A stretch of DNA of 64,000 bases from Clostridia bacterium (GTDB lineage: Bacteria; Bacillota_A; Clostridia; Christensenellales; UBA1242), in contig JAQVQJ010000001.1 of NCBI GenBank assembly GCA_028701635.1, positions 1-64,000 of the forward strand, given 5' to 3'. Positions 53,024 through 62,766 of the stretch are shown piece after piece (the stretch's first letter is position 1; every line of letters starts with the position of its first letter). The position numbers and the translations under genes were made by a program. The notes under the pieces are model-generated. The model was given only the letters and a program-made list of their open reading frames with translations. It was not told where the DNA came from and did not search any database.

Positions 53024-54396
53024 TATTTATACCATGTATCATCTTCATCTTCAGTGTCTTCATCTTCGGGTTCAGACGATGCTTTTTTATATCCTAAACG
53101 TCTAGCGGCTATACCACTCACACCTTCTTCGTCTGTATTTTCTTCATCTTCTATTGTTTGTAACTCAGCGTCAGTAGGTTCTTTTTCATCAGCAAATGTT
53201 TGCGACAACCCCTCGACATCACCTTCTTCTGGAAATTCTTCTGCAGGAGATTCTACGGGAGCACCCACTGCACGATTTCTTGCACGATCCATACCAACAC
53301 GCCATCCTTCTTCGCCTGGTTCAGTTAATGATACGGTTCCGTCTTCATTAGAAAGAAGAGATCCCATTTCAACCATATTTTTTATAACTTTTCGCACAAT
53401 GCGAGGATCATAAATATTTTTGATTCGTGGATCTTTTAATATATCAGATATAGCCGCTCCCCCTATACCTGTACTTTCTGTTTGTATACTTTCTCCTACA
53501 GGACTACTCGTATCACCTAATCCTAACTGTTTAAACATAGAATTCTTTATATAATTCTGTAAACGGCTTAAATTCTGAATTGAATTAATATTAAACAACA
53601 TTCTCTTCTTTAATCCACCAGGAATTCTACTATTAGTTATACGATCAATAGCAATTTCTTTTGCAGATTCTAAATCAGGAGCATCAAATACTTGCTGTAT
53701 TATGGATTGAAGAATACTTGTTTTACCTGTAGGTACATTCCACTCAACCCCACCTTCATTTCCTTTTTGTGCCGCGCCATCTCGTATTACTTCCTTGATT
53801 GTTCCTATTAAATCAGGATCATAAGCAGCAAGATATTCATCTACGGTCATATTGAATTGTTTCGATAATACATCAGCTACATTAAATGAAATATCCTTAT
53901 CGGTACCCTTCTTTTTTATTTCTTCCTCTTTTACGTTAGTAAATACACCCTTTGCATTAGGATAGCGAGTTGATGGAGGAAGCATCATATTTCCTATAAA
54001 AGCTGCCTCTTTGGCAATTTTCAATTCCATATTGGATATTTGATCATCTGAATATCTTAATACGTTTGTAAGATATTTTTCTAATAAAAGGATAATATTA
54101 ATATGAAGTTTTCTAAGGTCTAATTCTCTACTTCCTATTCTCTTCACTATACTTCCAGCCACCCAATTTAAACGACGAAGAGCTCTTCTTGCTAAACGCT
54201 CATCATCCATTTCACCTTCTTCAGTTTTTTTAAGTTGATCATCTAGATACGTTTTAACGCCTTTCGAGGGATCATTTGGATCTCTTAAAACATCATCTAT
54301 AGAAAAAGATGGGTTTGGATTCGTGACAGCAATTCTAGCAAATTGCTGTGCTTTTTTTCCTTCTAATATAACGCTGCAAAGGGTATCAAAATTCAT
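53023..54396 (-). CDS. Unknown protein with acidic C-terminus and cleavable-type N-terminus
   Basis: 457 residues. MNFDTLCSVILEGKK at the N-terminus contains an I-L-E site at residues 10-12. Residues 40-320 are helical and basic/acidic mixed, without motifs. The last 120 residues are strongly acidic (SEPEDEDTEDEDDT near the end). Sits at the head of the unknown-protein group running to 51028. A CATAAATA element is about 33 bases upstream. An internal head protein is the best guess, from composition and N-terminus. Confidence 0.65.
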   Translation of the reverse strand: MNFDTLCSVILEGKKAQQFARIAVTNPNPSFSIDDVLRDPNDPSKGVKTYLDDQLKKTEEGEMDDERLARRALRRLNWVAGSIVKRIGSRELDLRKLHINIILLLEKYLTNVLRYSDDQISNMELKIAKEAAFIGNMMLPPSTRYPNAKGVFTNVKEEEIKKKGTDKDISFNVADVLSKQFNMTVDEYLAAYDPDLIGTIKEVIRDGAAQKGNEGGVEWNVPTGKTSILQSIIQQVFDAPDLESAKEIAIDRITNSRIPGGLKKRMLFNINSIQNLSRLQNYIKNSMFKQLGLGDTSSPVGESIQTESTGIGGAAISDILKDPRIKNIYDPRIVRKVIKNMVEMGSLLSNEDGTVSLTEPGEEGWRVGMDRARNRAVGAPVESPAEEFPEEGDVEGLSQTFADEKEPTDAELQTIEDEENTDEEGVSGIAARRLGYKKASSEPEDEDTEDEDDTWYK

Positions 54397-54454
54397 AATA
54401 ATCTCCTATAATAAATTGTTCTTTAAAATATTTATGAAAAACGAATATTATTTG

Positions 54455-55123
54455 TTATTTAAAATCGGTTATAACTGGATCATCTAGCAAAAAAAGATTA
54501 TTATCACCGCCATCAATAGCCTTTCCGTTTTTATTAATGTATTGTTTTGCTAATTCAATACGTAATTCAGGTGTTCCGAATATTTCTATAATAGCAGGAC
54601 AACCTATTTTAGTATCAAAAGGAAAAAATGTATTATCTGTTTTATTATACTGATGAATTAAAGCTTTAAAAATATTATCTATTTCTAAGCGATATTCCGG
54701 GCTTGTTGTACGATGTTCAGCGGGAACAAATTTAATAGGCGATTGTCTAGTAATAGGCAGAAAAAATAAAATATCATAAAAAACAAGGGATTCACGTATT
54801 AGTTTAATAGATTCTTTTACAAAACTATCACTTACCTTTTCTTTCGCATTTAACCATAAAGTATATACTAAATTATCCAAAACAGTTCTATCATAAATAA
54901 TATTATCTTTCTTAGAAGTTCCTATAATCTGATCAATTAAAGTATTTAAAATAAGACGTTGAGATTCTTCGTTTCCATCTTCATTTAATTTAATACCCTT
55001 TTCTTTCACTAAATCAGTATATCTAGGTTTTTCACAAATTTTATACATATTCCAATTTGCAATAAAATCTCTAATAAAGGTACTTTTACCTACGCACGCT
55101 GTTCCCATTACACCAATTCTCAT
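54455..55123 (-). CDS. P-loop nucleotide kinase-like protein
   Basis: 222 residues. The N-terminal MRIGVMGTACVGKST is a Walker A P-loop (GxxCVGKST). NIIYDRTVLDN is the second switch region, and LFFLPITRQSPI and AEHRTTSPEYR carry Arg residues of a lid. The pattern fits AAA_28/deoxynucleoside-monophosphate-kinase-like enzymes. It may feed dNTPs for phage replication. The exact substrate cannot be told. It lies next to QueE. Confidence 0.75.
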   Translation of the reverse strand: MRIGVMGTACVGKSTFIRDFIANWNMYKICEKPRYTDLVKEKGIKLNEDGNEESQRLILNTLIDQIIGTSKKDNIIYDRTVLDNLVYTLWLNAKEKVSDSFVKESIKLIRESLVFYDILFFLPITRQSPIKFVPAEHRTTSPEYRLEIDNIFKALIHQYNKTDNTFFPFDTKIGCPAIIEIFGTPELRIELAKQYINKNGKAIDGGDNNLFLLDDPVITDFK

Positions 55124-55156
55124 ACATATCTCCTTTCCATTCTAAATAACATCATG

Positions 55157-55912
55157 TTATACTCCAGTAACTTTATCCCACGCCAATATATGTTGTCTTG
55201 TAATACCCCTATAACCATATTTTTTTGTCATCTCAAACAAAAATCGTGTTCGTTCCGGAAGATCATTTCTATTATCAACACCAGGCATAATAATTATCTT
55301 ATCATCTGGAATACCAAAAGGATTTATATATGTTTCTTGTATTTCATATATATCATCTTCTGTGCTTATCACAAATTTAAAATAACTATTAGGATGATCT
55401 AAAATTTGTTTAATTGCGGCAGGATTAATACGAATAGATTCAGGTAACCCTGAATTTTTTAATTTAGGAGAACAATTAATTTGTTGTATATTTTCTTTAT
55501 AAAAATAAGAATCTACGGTTATAGACCCGTTTGTTTCTATTTCATTAAAAATACGATGTCCTTGGTATACTCCATCCATATAGTGCAAGAAATCTTCTAT
55601 AGCTAATTGATGCTCCTTCATTGTAGGTTCACCACCAGTCCAAACAAGATGCACCTTTCCTGATAATATATCTATATGCTTTCCGCAATCTTTAAAGGAC
55701 TGATCAAGATCATCAAATGATAAGTTATATGATTTACGCCATATAATTTCACTATCACACCACCATGTAGCCTTTCCTTCTTTCATCAGACATGCGTTAT
55801 GACCACCGCACATTAAATTACATCCGTGCAAACGAATGAAATAAGCAGGGACTCCTACTGAAGCACCCTCCCCCTGAATACTATAGAATGATTCCACAAC
55901 ATTTAATGACAT
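55157..55912 (-). CDS. queE: 7-carboxy-7-deazaguanine synthase QueE
   Basis: 251 residues. Radical SAM enzyme: the N-terminal VESFYSIQGEGASVG is the family signature. The cluster cysteines are C31 and C35, with the third most likely C52, so a 16-residue insertion (with an extra C41) separates the second and third ligands. Later LVWTGGEPTM is the SAM-binding GGE motif. It converts 6-carboxytetrahydropterin to 7-carboxy-7-deazaguanine. QueD is two genes upstream, and QueC is about 6 kb downstream. The insertion is odd compared with the compact CxxxCxxC of most family members. Confidence 0.93.
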   Translation of the reverse strand: MSLNVVESFYSIQGEGASVGVPAYFIRLHGCNLMCGGHNACLMKEGKATWWCDSEIIWRKSYNLSFDDLDQSFKDCGKHIDILSGKVHLVWTGGEPTMKEHQLAIEDFLHYMDGVYQGHRIFNEIETNGSITVDSYFYKENIQQINCSPKLKNSGLPESIRINPAAIKQILDHPNSYFKFVISTEDDIYEIQETYINPFGIPDDKIIIMPGVDNRNDLPERTRFLFEMTKKYGYRGITRQHILAWDKVTGV

Positions 55913-55921
55913 AATATCTCC

Positions 55922-56698
55922 TTATTTTATAATACTATATTCTTTCGCTAAATCCACTAATTCTTTTTCTTTTGGATTATGATAAAATTGGAACCTAAAA
56001 ACAGTCCATCCTAAACTTTTCAAATATTCATCCCTTTTCGCATCATTCCATTTAGATTTTCGTGTGTGTTTCTTATTGTTTTTATCATGCCAATAAATAC
56101 CGTCATATTCAATATTAATCTTATCTTCAACTATGGCGATATCTAACCATAGTGTTCTTCCGTCTGGAGTTTTAATTCCATCATATTCTATAATTGCATT
56201 AGGATATTTTTCTTTGATGATTTCAAAAAGCATTTTTTGTGGTTTACTTGTCTTTGTGCAATATTTACGAATGTTTTTTCTTTTCATCCACTCACTTGTA
56301 ATTTGTGATCTTTCCTTTGCTCGTTCATCTGATCCTAATATTTCTCTGTATGTTTTTCCTTTTAATGGGGATGGCTTTCCTTTTTTTAATTGACCCACTA
56401 AACTTTTTGCGTGTTTTGCGTTTTCTTTTGTTTTATTTATATCCATATTACCCCCATATTCAAATACAAATTTTTGAATAGTGGGTAACGAAAAAATAGA
56501 TTTTTTCGATATTTGTGATAATGTCAATCCTTGATATATAAGCGGTTTGATAAAATCTGAATAATAATCAAATGGATTACATCCTTTATGAAATTTCTTT
56601 AGAATTCCATTGATTCTTTTTTGTCTTATGAGCGGATCTTTCCATGATATCACATTATTATAAGATATTTTCGGATTTCTTTTATACTTTATACTCAT
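55922..56698 (-). CDS. Homing endonuclease, VSR-like nuclease with NUMOD-type DNA-binding part
   Basis: 258 residues. The C-terminal 100 residues form a VSR/DUF559-like PD-(D/E)xK fold: IIEYDGI, WLDIAIVED, NIEYDGIYWHD, then KRDEYLKSLGWTVFRF. The middle contains GKPSPLKGKTYREI, a NUMOD3-like DNA-binding motif. The N-terminus is basic. Such genes are selfish mobile elements; this one sits between QueE and small genes. The gene may have moved in recently, as the flanking genes are a pathway pair. Confidence 0.85.
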   Translation of the reverse strand: MSIKYKRNPKISYNNVISWKDPLIRQKRINGILKKFHKGCNPFDYYSDFIKPLIYQGLTLSQISKKSIFSLPTIQKFVFEYGGNMDINKTKENAKHAKSLVGQLKKGKPSPLKGKTYREILGSDERAKERSQITSEWMKRKNIRKYCTKTSKPQKMLFEIIKEKYPNAIIEYDGIKTPDGRTLWLDIAIVEDKINIEYDGIYWHDKNNKKHTRKSKWNDAKRDEYLKSLGWTVFRFQFYHNPKEKELVDLAKEYSIIK

Positions 56699-56730
56699 AT
56701 AAATATTTAGTGTAAAGTATAAAAGATTTC

Positions 56731-56922
56731 TTATATACTTGAAACATCTATACCTCCATCTAACTCAGCCAGATCATTTAATACGCCATCTATTGAATTT
56801 TCAATATCTTTTTTTCGATCTTTAAAATCGGCTTTAACATTAGATTCTGTACGTTTTACTTCGCGCATTTGTTTTTCCAACATTACCAACTCATTACATA
56901 ATTCATCTCTTGTTTTTTTCAT
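56731..56922 (-). CDS. Small coiled-coil protein, unknown
   Basis: 63 residues, nearly all helical with Leu/Glu/Lys heptads (ELVMLEKQMREVKR, KDIENSIDGVLNDLAEL) and a short acidic end. It has no recognised family. A similar acidic coiled-coil gene follows upstream (56956-57096). Confidence 0.6.
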   Translation of the reverse strand: MKKTRDELCNELVMLEKQMREVKRTESNVKADFKDRKKDIENSIDGVLNDLAELDGGIDVSSI

Positions 56923-56955
56923 TTATTTCCTTTATATTATTTTCATAAAAACGGA

Positions 56956-57096
56956 TCATTTAAATATAGAACCGCTTGTAAGAGTAACCAAAAAAGTATC
57001 TAATTTTTCTGCAGTTTTTTCTAATTTTTCAAGAACATCTGCAAGTTGATTTAATTTCTGTAAATCCTCTTTTGATATTTCATGTTTACTGTTCAT
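56956..57096 (-). CDS. Small coiled-coil protein of 46 residues, unknown
   Basis: I translated this gap by hand: ATG at 57096, 46 codons, TGA at 56956-56958. The product (starting MNSKHEISKED) is a Leu/Glu/Lys-rich helix. It overlaps the end of QueD by 11 bases and has no strong ribosome site, so translation would depend on coupling to QueD. Its similar length and composition to the 63-residue neighbour argue that it is real. Confidence 0.5.
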   Translation of the reverse strand: MNSKHEISKEDLQKLNQLADVLEKLEKTAEKLDTFLVTLTSGSIFK

Positions 57097-57622
57097 ATTT
57101 GCTTGAGGATTTTGGTGTTTCATAAAATTGAACACTTTCTACTTTAATCCCAATTTGTCCCATTTTTGCACGTACAATATCAAATAACCATTTACTAAGA
57201 TTTTCAGATGTAGGTACAAAATCTACCATCACAAATCCTTCTAAAATCTCGATTAAAGTTTTATCTGAAAGAGTTTTAAACCAATTAGGATCTACAATAC
57301 TATACCCCAACGAATGGTTTTCCTTCCATGGAACTGTTAACGGAACTATTATATTAAAAGCAGGGTCATTTTTATCTATAATAAATTTATGATCAAGTAC
57401 ATCATCAAGAAACTTTTTAAACCAATTAAGATGTTTAAAATCAGTTACCATTCCAGATACAAGGAAAGATGATTCTAATTTTACAATAATTTTACCCTGA
57501 TGACCATGCAAATGACGACATACGCATTTATCATCAAGACTATATTCCTGATCTAATGTTTGACTCCATACTCGATGACCATAACAAAAATCAAATTCTT
57601 TTGAAATACTCCAATTACTCAT
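57086..57622 (-). CDS. queD: 6-carboxytetrahydropterin synthase QueD
   Basis: 178 residues, longer than most QueD (120-140). Zinc ligands H16 and H39/H41 and catalytic C35 (CRHLHGH) are in the family arrangement. Then VTDFKHL (VxDF), LDHKFI and PTSENLSKWLF follow; the last is the conserved PT-EN-A motif. The enzyme makes 6-carboxytetrahydropterin from dihydroneopterin triphosphate, whose producer FolE is not in this window. An extra loop lies around residues 75-105. Start of the queD-queE block. Confidence 0.92.
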   Translation of the reverse strand: MSNWSISKEFDFCYGHRVWSQTLDQEYSLDDKCVCRHLHGHQGKIIVKLESSFLVSGMVTDFKHLNWFKKFLDDVLDHKFIIDKNDPAFNIIVPLTVPWKENHSLGYSIVDPNWFKTLSDKTLIEILEGFVMVDFVPTSENLSKWLFDIVRAKMGQIGIKVESVQFYETPKSSSKYEQ

Positions 57623-57675
57623 ATAACTCCTTTAATTAATATTTTATTATAATAAATAAAAAAGTCAATAATAAA

Positions 57676-58296
57676 TTAGGTTATTTGTATATCAACATTA
57701 TTGATATGTATAGATTTGATATTATTTATTTTCGGATATCTAACTTTTTTCTGATCTTCAGTTGCAATACCGACAGCTGCTTGCTTTGCTGATGGGGGTG
57801 GAGGTAATGGTATATATTCTTCTACTGCAGTTGCATCTACTGGATTTCCATCTGCCTTATATTCACCTGTACCGCTTCTTACATCACCTATAACCAAATA
57901 ATATTCACCAGTTTCCACATGACGAGCTACTAAATGTGATACCCTCTCTCCTTTGCCTTTCCAGAGAGGTTCCGTTCTAAATTGTGGCATGTAATTAGGG
58001 TCATCCTGATGCGCGGCAAGTTCTTTATTCCAAATGCCCATTTCATAATCACCACCACCCATACCACTAATTGTACTTTTCTTAATTATACTTTGATATG
58101 GATTAGGTGCACCACTTATACGACTTTTTTTAAGTGCCTTTACAGGGGCTTCGACAACCACACTGACCGGAATTGGCCTTTTTATATTCAATAAATAATC
58201 TTTTAGTTGTTCTGATGTCATTGTTCCGGAATCTAATGATTCTGATATAACATCTTTAACATATTTCTCAAAAATTAAACGACAATCGCTATTCAT
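57676..58296 (-). CDS. Unknown protein with capsid-targeting-like N-terminus
   Basis: 206 residues. The first 22 residues (LIFEKYVKDVISESL) resemble those of the plus-strand gene at 18381 and end in an I-S-E site. A Pro/Lys-rich linker follows. About 85-165 look folded (YEMGIWNKEL, RTEPLWKGKGERVSHLVARHVETGEYYLVIGDVRSGTG). A Pro-rich patch (EEYIPLPPPPS) and a beta C-terminus end the protein. Might be a packaged protein or an enzyme subunit; family not recognised. TATAAATA lies upstream. Confidence 0.65.
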   Translation of the reverse strand: MNSDCRLIFEKYVKDVISESLDSGTMTSEQLKDYLLNIKRPIPVSVVVEAPVKALKKSRISGAPNPYQSIIKKSTISGMGGGDYEMGIWNKELAAHQDDPNYMPQFRTEPLWKGKGERVSHLVARHVETGEYYLVIGDVRSGTGEYKADGNPVDATAVEEYIPLPPPPSAKQAAVGIATEDQKKVRYPKINNIKSIHINNVDIQIT

Positions 58297-58313
58297 AATA
58301 AACTCCTTTTAAA

Positions 58314-58321
58314 TATTTATA
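58314..58321 (-). promoter_or_regulatory. Candidate T4-type late promoter, TATAAATA
   Basis: Exact minus-strand TATAAATA 18 bases before the 206-residue gene, with AAGGAG between it and the ATG. This layout matches the portal promoter at 41802. Confidence 0.5.
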
Positions 58322-58331
58322 TAAAAAAGAA

Positions 58332-59135
58332 TTATGTTACTATAGCATGTGTCAATATATGTGATTTATCTATTTTTAATGGTAATCTTCCTCTAGACCA
58401 ACCACCGCACGATTTACATTGATATCGTTGATATTGGTTGACCATAGTTCTTTGAGTACCCCTACGTTCAAGATGTTTACTTCCACATTTTGGACATATA
58501 ACAAGACTTCCATCTGTCTCATATAATCCCATATTTGGATGTTGATCTGCCCAAGGAATTAATTTTATATAAAGTTGTGAAGTTACAAAAACATCATGTT
58601 CGCAATATTCTACCATACGGTTCCATGCTTGAGGTACGCCATTTAAACAATCCCTCCAAAGCGTAAATGGTTGTTTTTCCTTTACTTCAATTCCTAAATA
58701 ATGGCTTACCGATTCGAGACTATTGCTTGGAAGACGAAGTTTCTTCTTTAATATTTCAATCGTATCGCATATTTTATATGGGGAAGGGGGAAGCAAACCA
58801 TAATAAATAAACCGCGCGTTAAGTGTCCCTATATCAAACGAACGTATATTATGGCCAACTACAATATCCGCTTCATTAAGTAACACATGGGCCTTTTTTA
58901 TAATTGCCCAATCATTAGTTCTTTCACCCCTTTTCCAATTTCTTCCTCCATATAAACTAATAGAATTAACAGGTGATTCTATAGGATTGCCGTCTTCTAG
59001 CCACTGCCACGCCATACATAACAGATATCCAGGTTCTTTTATTTGTGTTTGTCCTATCGTTTCTTTATATCGTTTCCATATATAGGCGGTTTCTGGCGCA
59101 GTTTCTATGTCAAGAATTAATATTTTTGTAGCCAT
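58332..59135 (-). CDS. DnaQ-like 3'-5' exonuclease with C-terminal zinc ribbon
   Basis: 267 residues. RNase H-fold exonuclease motifs: DIE (9-11), GHNIRSFDIGT (95-104) and YCEH-D (177-181) give the DEDD pattern. C214, C217, C240 and C243 form a zinc ribbon after the catalytic domain. It would degrade DNA or RNA ends; a role in DNA repair or host nucleic acid breakdown is possible. It is not fused to a polymerase. The zinc ribbon may hold DNA or another protein. Good domain evidence, uncertain target. Confidence 0.85.
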   Translation of the reverse strand: MATKILILDIETAPETAYIWKRYKETIGQTQIKEPGYLLCMAWQWLEDGNPIESPVNSISLYGGRNWKRGERTNDWAIIKKAHVLLNEADIVVGHNIRSFDIGTLNARFIYYGLLPPSPYKICDTIEILKKKLRLPSNSLESVSHYLGIEVKEKQPFTLWRDCLNGVPQAWNRMVEYCEHDVFVTSQLYIKLIPWADQHPNMGLYETDGSLVICPKCGSKHLERRGTQRTMVNQYQRYQCKSCGGWSRGRLPLKIDKSHILTHAIVT

Positions 59136-59185
59136 TTTTTTTCCTTATTTTTATATTATAATTAAACTATTATTTTTCAACATAA

Positions 59186-61612
59186 TTAAAGTTTAAAATT
59201 TCGCGCAACTATATATGCATTCAATATACATATTATATTAAGAGCATTAGGCGCATTTTTAATAACAGATACTAAATGTTGTTTTTGTTCTCTTGTTAAT
59301 ATATTATCATTCATTATCTCTTTATTTATGGTATCTTTTAATATTCTATCATGTTCTTTGATAGGAACTTTTTGAGCAGACAGGCTTTCAACTTTCTGTT
59401 TTACTTGTTCAGATATACGCTGCATAGATTTCTTTTGTTTTTCTATTAACGAAGAACTATTATCCATATTTTCATTAGATGCAGAAGTAGCTGTAAAAGT
59501 AGTATCAATTTCTTCAAATAATTTTCTAAAACTAACAAATTTTTTCGTATCCATTTTATTACTTTCATTATCTAGAATTGAAGGCGGTATACCACCACTA
59601 AGAAAAGAAGGTACTGTCTTATTTGGAGTTAATGCAGTAGGTTTATTTATTTGCGATGTTGTTCCTGTATTTTTCTGAGGTATACTAATATTGGATGTAG
59701 CTGCTTGTGTAGGAGATTTTCCAAAAGAATGTGCCGTTCCTGTTAAAAGTTTAGCCATAGTCATCAAAAAATCTTTAGCTTCGTCTTGTCTATCAGGAGG
59801 AAGACTTTTTGCACCATCAGTTAAAATAAATTTAATACGCTCCATCGTCTTATCACGCGATTCTGGAGGTGCTGATGTTTTAGATCCCCTTTCGTATTCT
59901 GCTTGTTTTTCAACCACTTCTTCAAGAACTGCAGAAATAGGAGTCATTATAAAATCCATATGCGCCGAAGAAACATTTAAAAAAACACGTATTAAATCAT
60001 GACATTCCTTTTTATATAAAGCCACATTATATTTATTTTTTGAAAGTTCAATAGCATTTTTTAAATGGTCTACTATTAAAGAGCGTACGCCTTGTTGTTT
60101 TTTCGAATTTCCAGAAGCTTCTATTGCAGCGTCTCTATCATTTACAAGAGTTTCCCATTTAATAGACAATTCGCGATACATATAATCATAAAAATGTTTT
60201 GCCCATACAGCACCCACATATTGAGTAGCAAGTAAAAAAGCCTTATCAGCTACTACATCATTTGCCCATTTTTCTTTTTGCTGTCTTCTAAATAAATCCT
60301 TTAATGCAGAATTAAAATCCAATAAATCACGAGGAGACGGCCATCTACCACCACCAGCGCCAGATGATTGAATATATGTATCCATATCTATTTCTTCGTT
60401 GCCCTTTGCGCGTCTATATGGTAGATAAACTTCATTCCAACCAGGATCAGATATATACATTCCTATTTTAGGATTTTTCAATATAAACTCCTTTATAGGA
60501 TTTTCAAGCACATCTTTGAATTCTTCGAGCCATTCTTCAGGAGATAACCATAAATAAGCAGAAGCAAAACGATTTCCAAGTGCAGGTAATAAAGGCCTTC
60601 CACCCCATACTTTACCGTTTGCTGCAGCGAACTGTCCTATACCAGGCGCTAATGTTGCATCGCCTACTTTCTTATCTAATACTATTTGATATAAAGCGGC
60701 CTGCATACCATCAGATCCTTGATTTATTTCATCCCACATTATTACCCCATGTAAATCTTTTCTTTCGGTACATAGTTTTAAAAAAGGCAATCTCTCTATA
60801 GCAATTGCAGGTAGACTTACAAGATCAGTATTATTATATGCATCTTTATAAATAACTTTCATATCAACTCGCGACGGCATACCAAGTATATCTTGTTCTG
60901 CAATACCAGCAATACGGACATCAAAAAATATAAATAAATTTTCGGTAGGAATACGTTGATTATGCATATATGCGCGTTCTTTTGCACGCCCTTCTTCACC
61001 ACCAACTAAAGTAACAGGACCAAACATAAGTTCATCTTTAAAATTTTTGTCAGTAATATTCCATTCAACAAAATAATAATTTTTTGCTAATTCCTCTCTT
61101 GGTTTTGAAAATTCATCACTGTCTAATTTTACTTGTTTAAATGTAAGAGGAGGCAATCCTTTACTTGCTCTTTCTTCATTCTTCTCATCGCATATTTTTC
61201 TCGCACAGTCAATTGATCCTCTTTTTACGCCTTGGCTTTTTCCTATACCAGGAGCACCCCATATCAATAAAGGCTTAGGATCTAATTTTCCTTCATTGTT
61301 GCGTCTCATATAATTCAAATCTATAGATTCTTGCAATAACGCATGATTAAATAATCCTTGTGAATCATTATCTTTTGCAAATATAGACCACATATTCTTA
61401 TCAATAGGAGGTAGTTCTTTTCTAGGCACATTAGGTAAAGGAGATGATGGCATTCCAGTATCTCGACCAAATAAAGATGTATAATCTTTTTGTAAGGCGT
61501 CAGAACTATCTTCATTTATTTTTCGAGACTCCATTAATCTTGCCTGTTTAATTTCATCATCTATAAATTTAAGTATAGTTTTTGCAAATTTTTTAGTATC
61601 GTCTTTTCTCAT
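59186..61612 (-). CDS. MoxR-type AAA+ ATPase
   Basis: 808 residues. Walker A GAPGIGKS is at 119-126, and Walker B GVIMWDEINQGSD is near residue 300. A 230-residue helical/insert stretch follows, and the C-terminal 250 residues are Ser/Pro/Lys-rich and probably disordered, ending in helices. The N-terminus (FAKTILKFIDDEIKQ) resembles the capsid-type helix of other genes. MoxR ATPases work with VWA-domain partners as chaperones that insert metals or remodel complexes. The VWA and HExxH genes come directly upstream. A head-packaged version of this chaperone is conceivable. Confidence 0.85.
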   Translation of the reverse strand: MRKDDTKKFAKTILKFIDDEIKQARLMESRKINEDSSDALQKDYTSLFGRDTGMPSSPLPNVPRKELPPIDKNMWSIFAKDNDSQGLFNHALLQESIDLNYMRRNNEGKLDPKPLLIWGAPGIGKSQGVKRGSIDCARKICDEKNEERASKGLPPLTFKQVKLDSDEFSKPREELAKNYYFVEWNITDKNFKDELMFGPVTLVGGEEGRAKERAYMHNQRIPTENLFIFFDVRIAGIAEQDILGMPSRVDMKVIYKDAYNNTDLVSLPAIAIERLPFLKLCTERKDLHGVIMWDEINQGSDGMQAALYQIVLDKKVGDATLAPGIGQFAAANGKVWGGRPLLPALGNRFASAYLWLSPEEWLEEFKDVLENPIKEFILKNPKIGMYISDPGWNEVYLPYRRAKGNEEIDMDTYIQSSGAGGGRWPSPRDLLDFNSALKDLFRRQQKEKWANDVVADKAFLLATQYVGAVWAKHFYDYMYRELSIKWETLVNDRDAAIEASGNSKKQQGVRSLIVDHLKNAIELSKNKYNVALYKKECHDLIRVFLNVSSAHMDFIMTPISAVLEEVVEKQAEYERGSKTSAPPESRDKTMERIKFILTDGAKSLPPDRQDEAKDFLMTMAKLLTGTAHSFGKSPTQAATSNISIPQKNTGTTSQINKPTALTPNKTVPSFLSGGIPPSILDNESNKMDTKKFVSFRKLFEEIDTTFTATSASNENMDNSSSLIEKQKKSMQRISEQVKQKVESLSAQKVPIKEHDRILKDTINKEIMNDNILTREQKQHLVSVIKNAPNALNIICILNAYIVARNFKL

Positions 61613-61623
61613 TATATCTCCTT

Positions 61624-62765
<1,142 letters not shown>

Positions 62766-62766
<1 letters not shown>

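Noticed and set aside
53054..53413. Plus-strand open frame (119 codons) opposite the acidic C-terminus at 53023-54396
   Set aside because: Ser-rich mirror reading of an acidic gene, no ribosome site and no independent motif.
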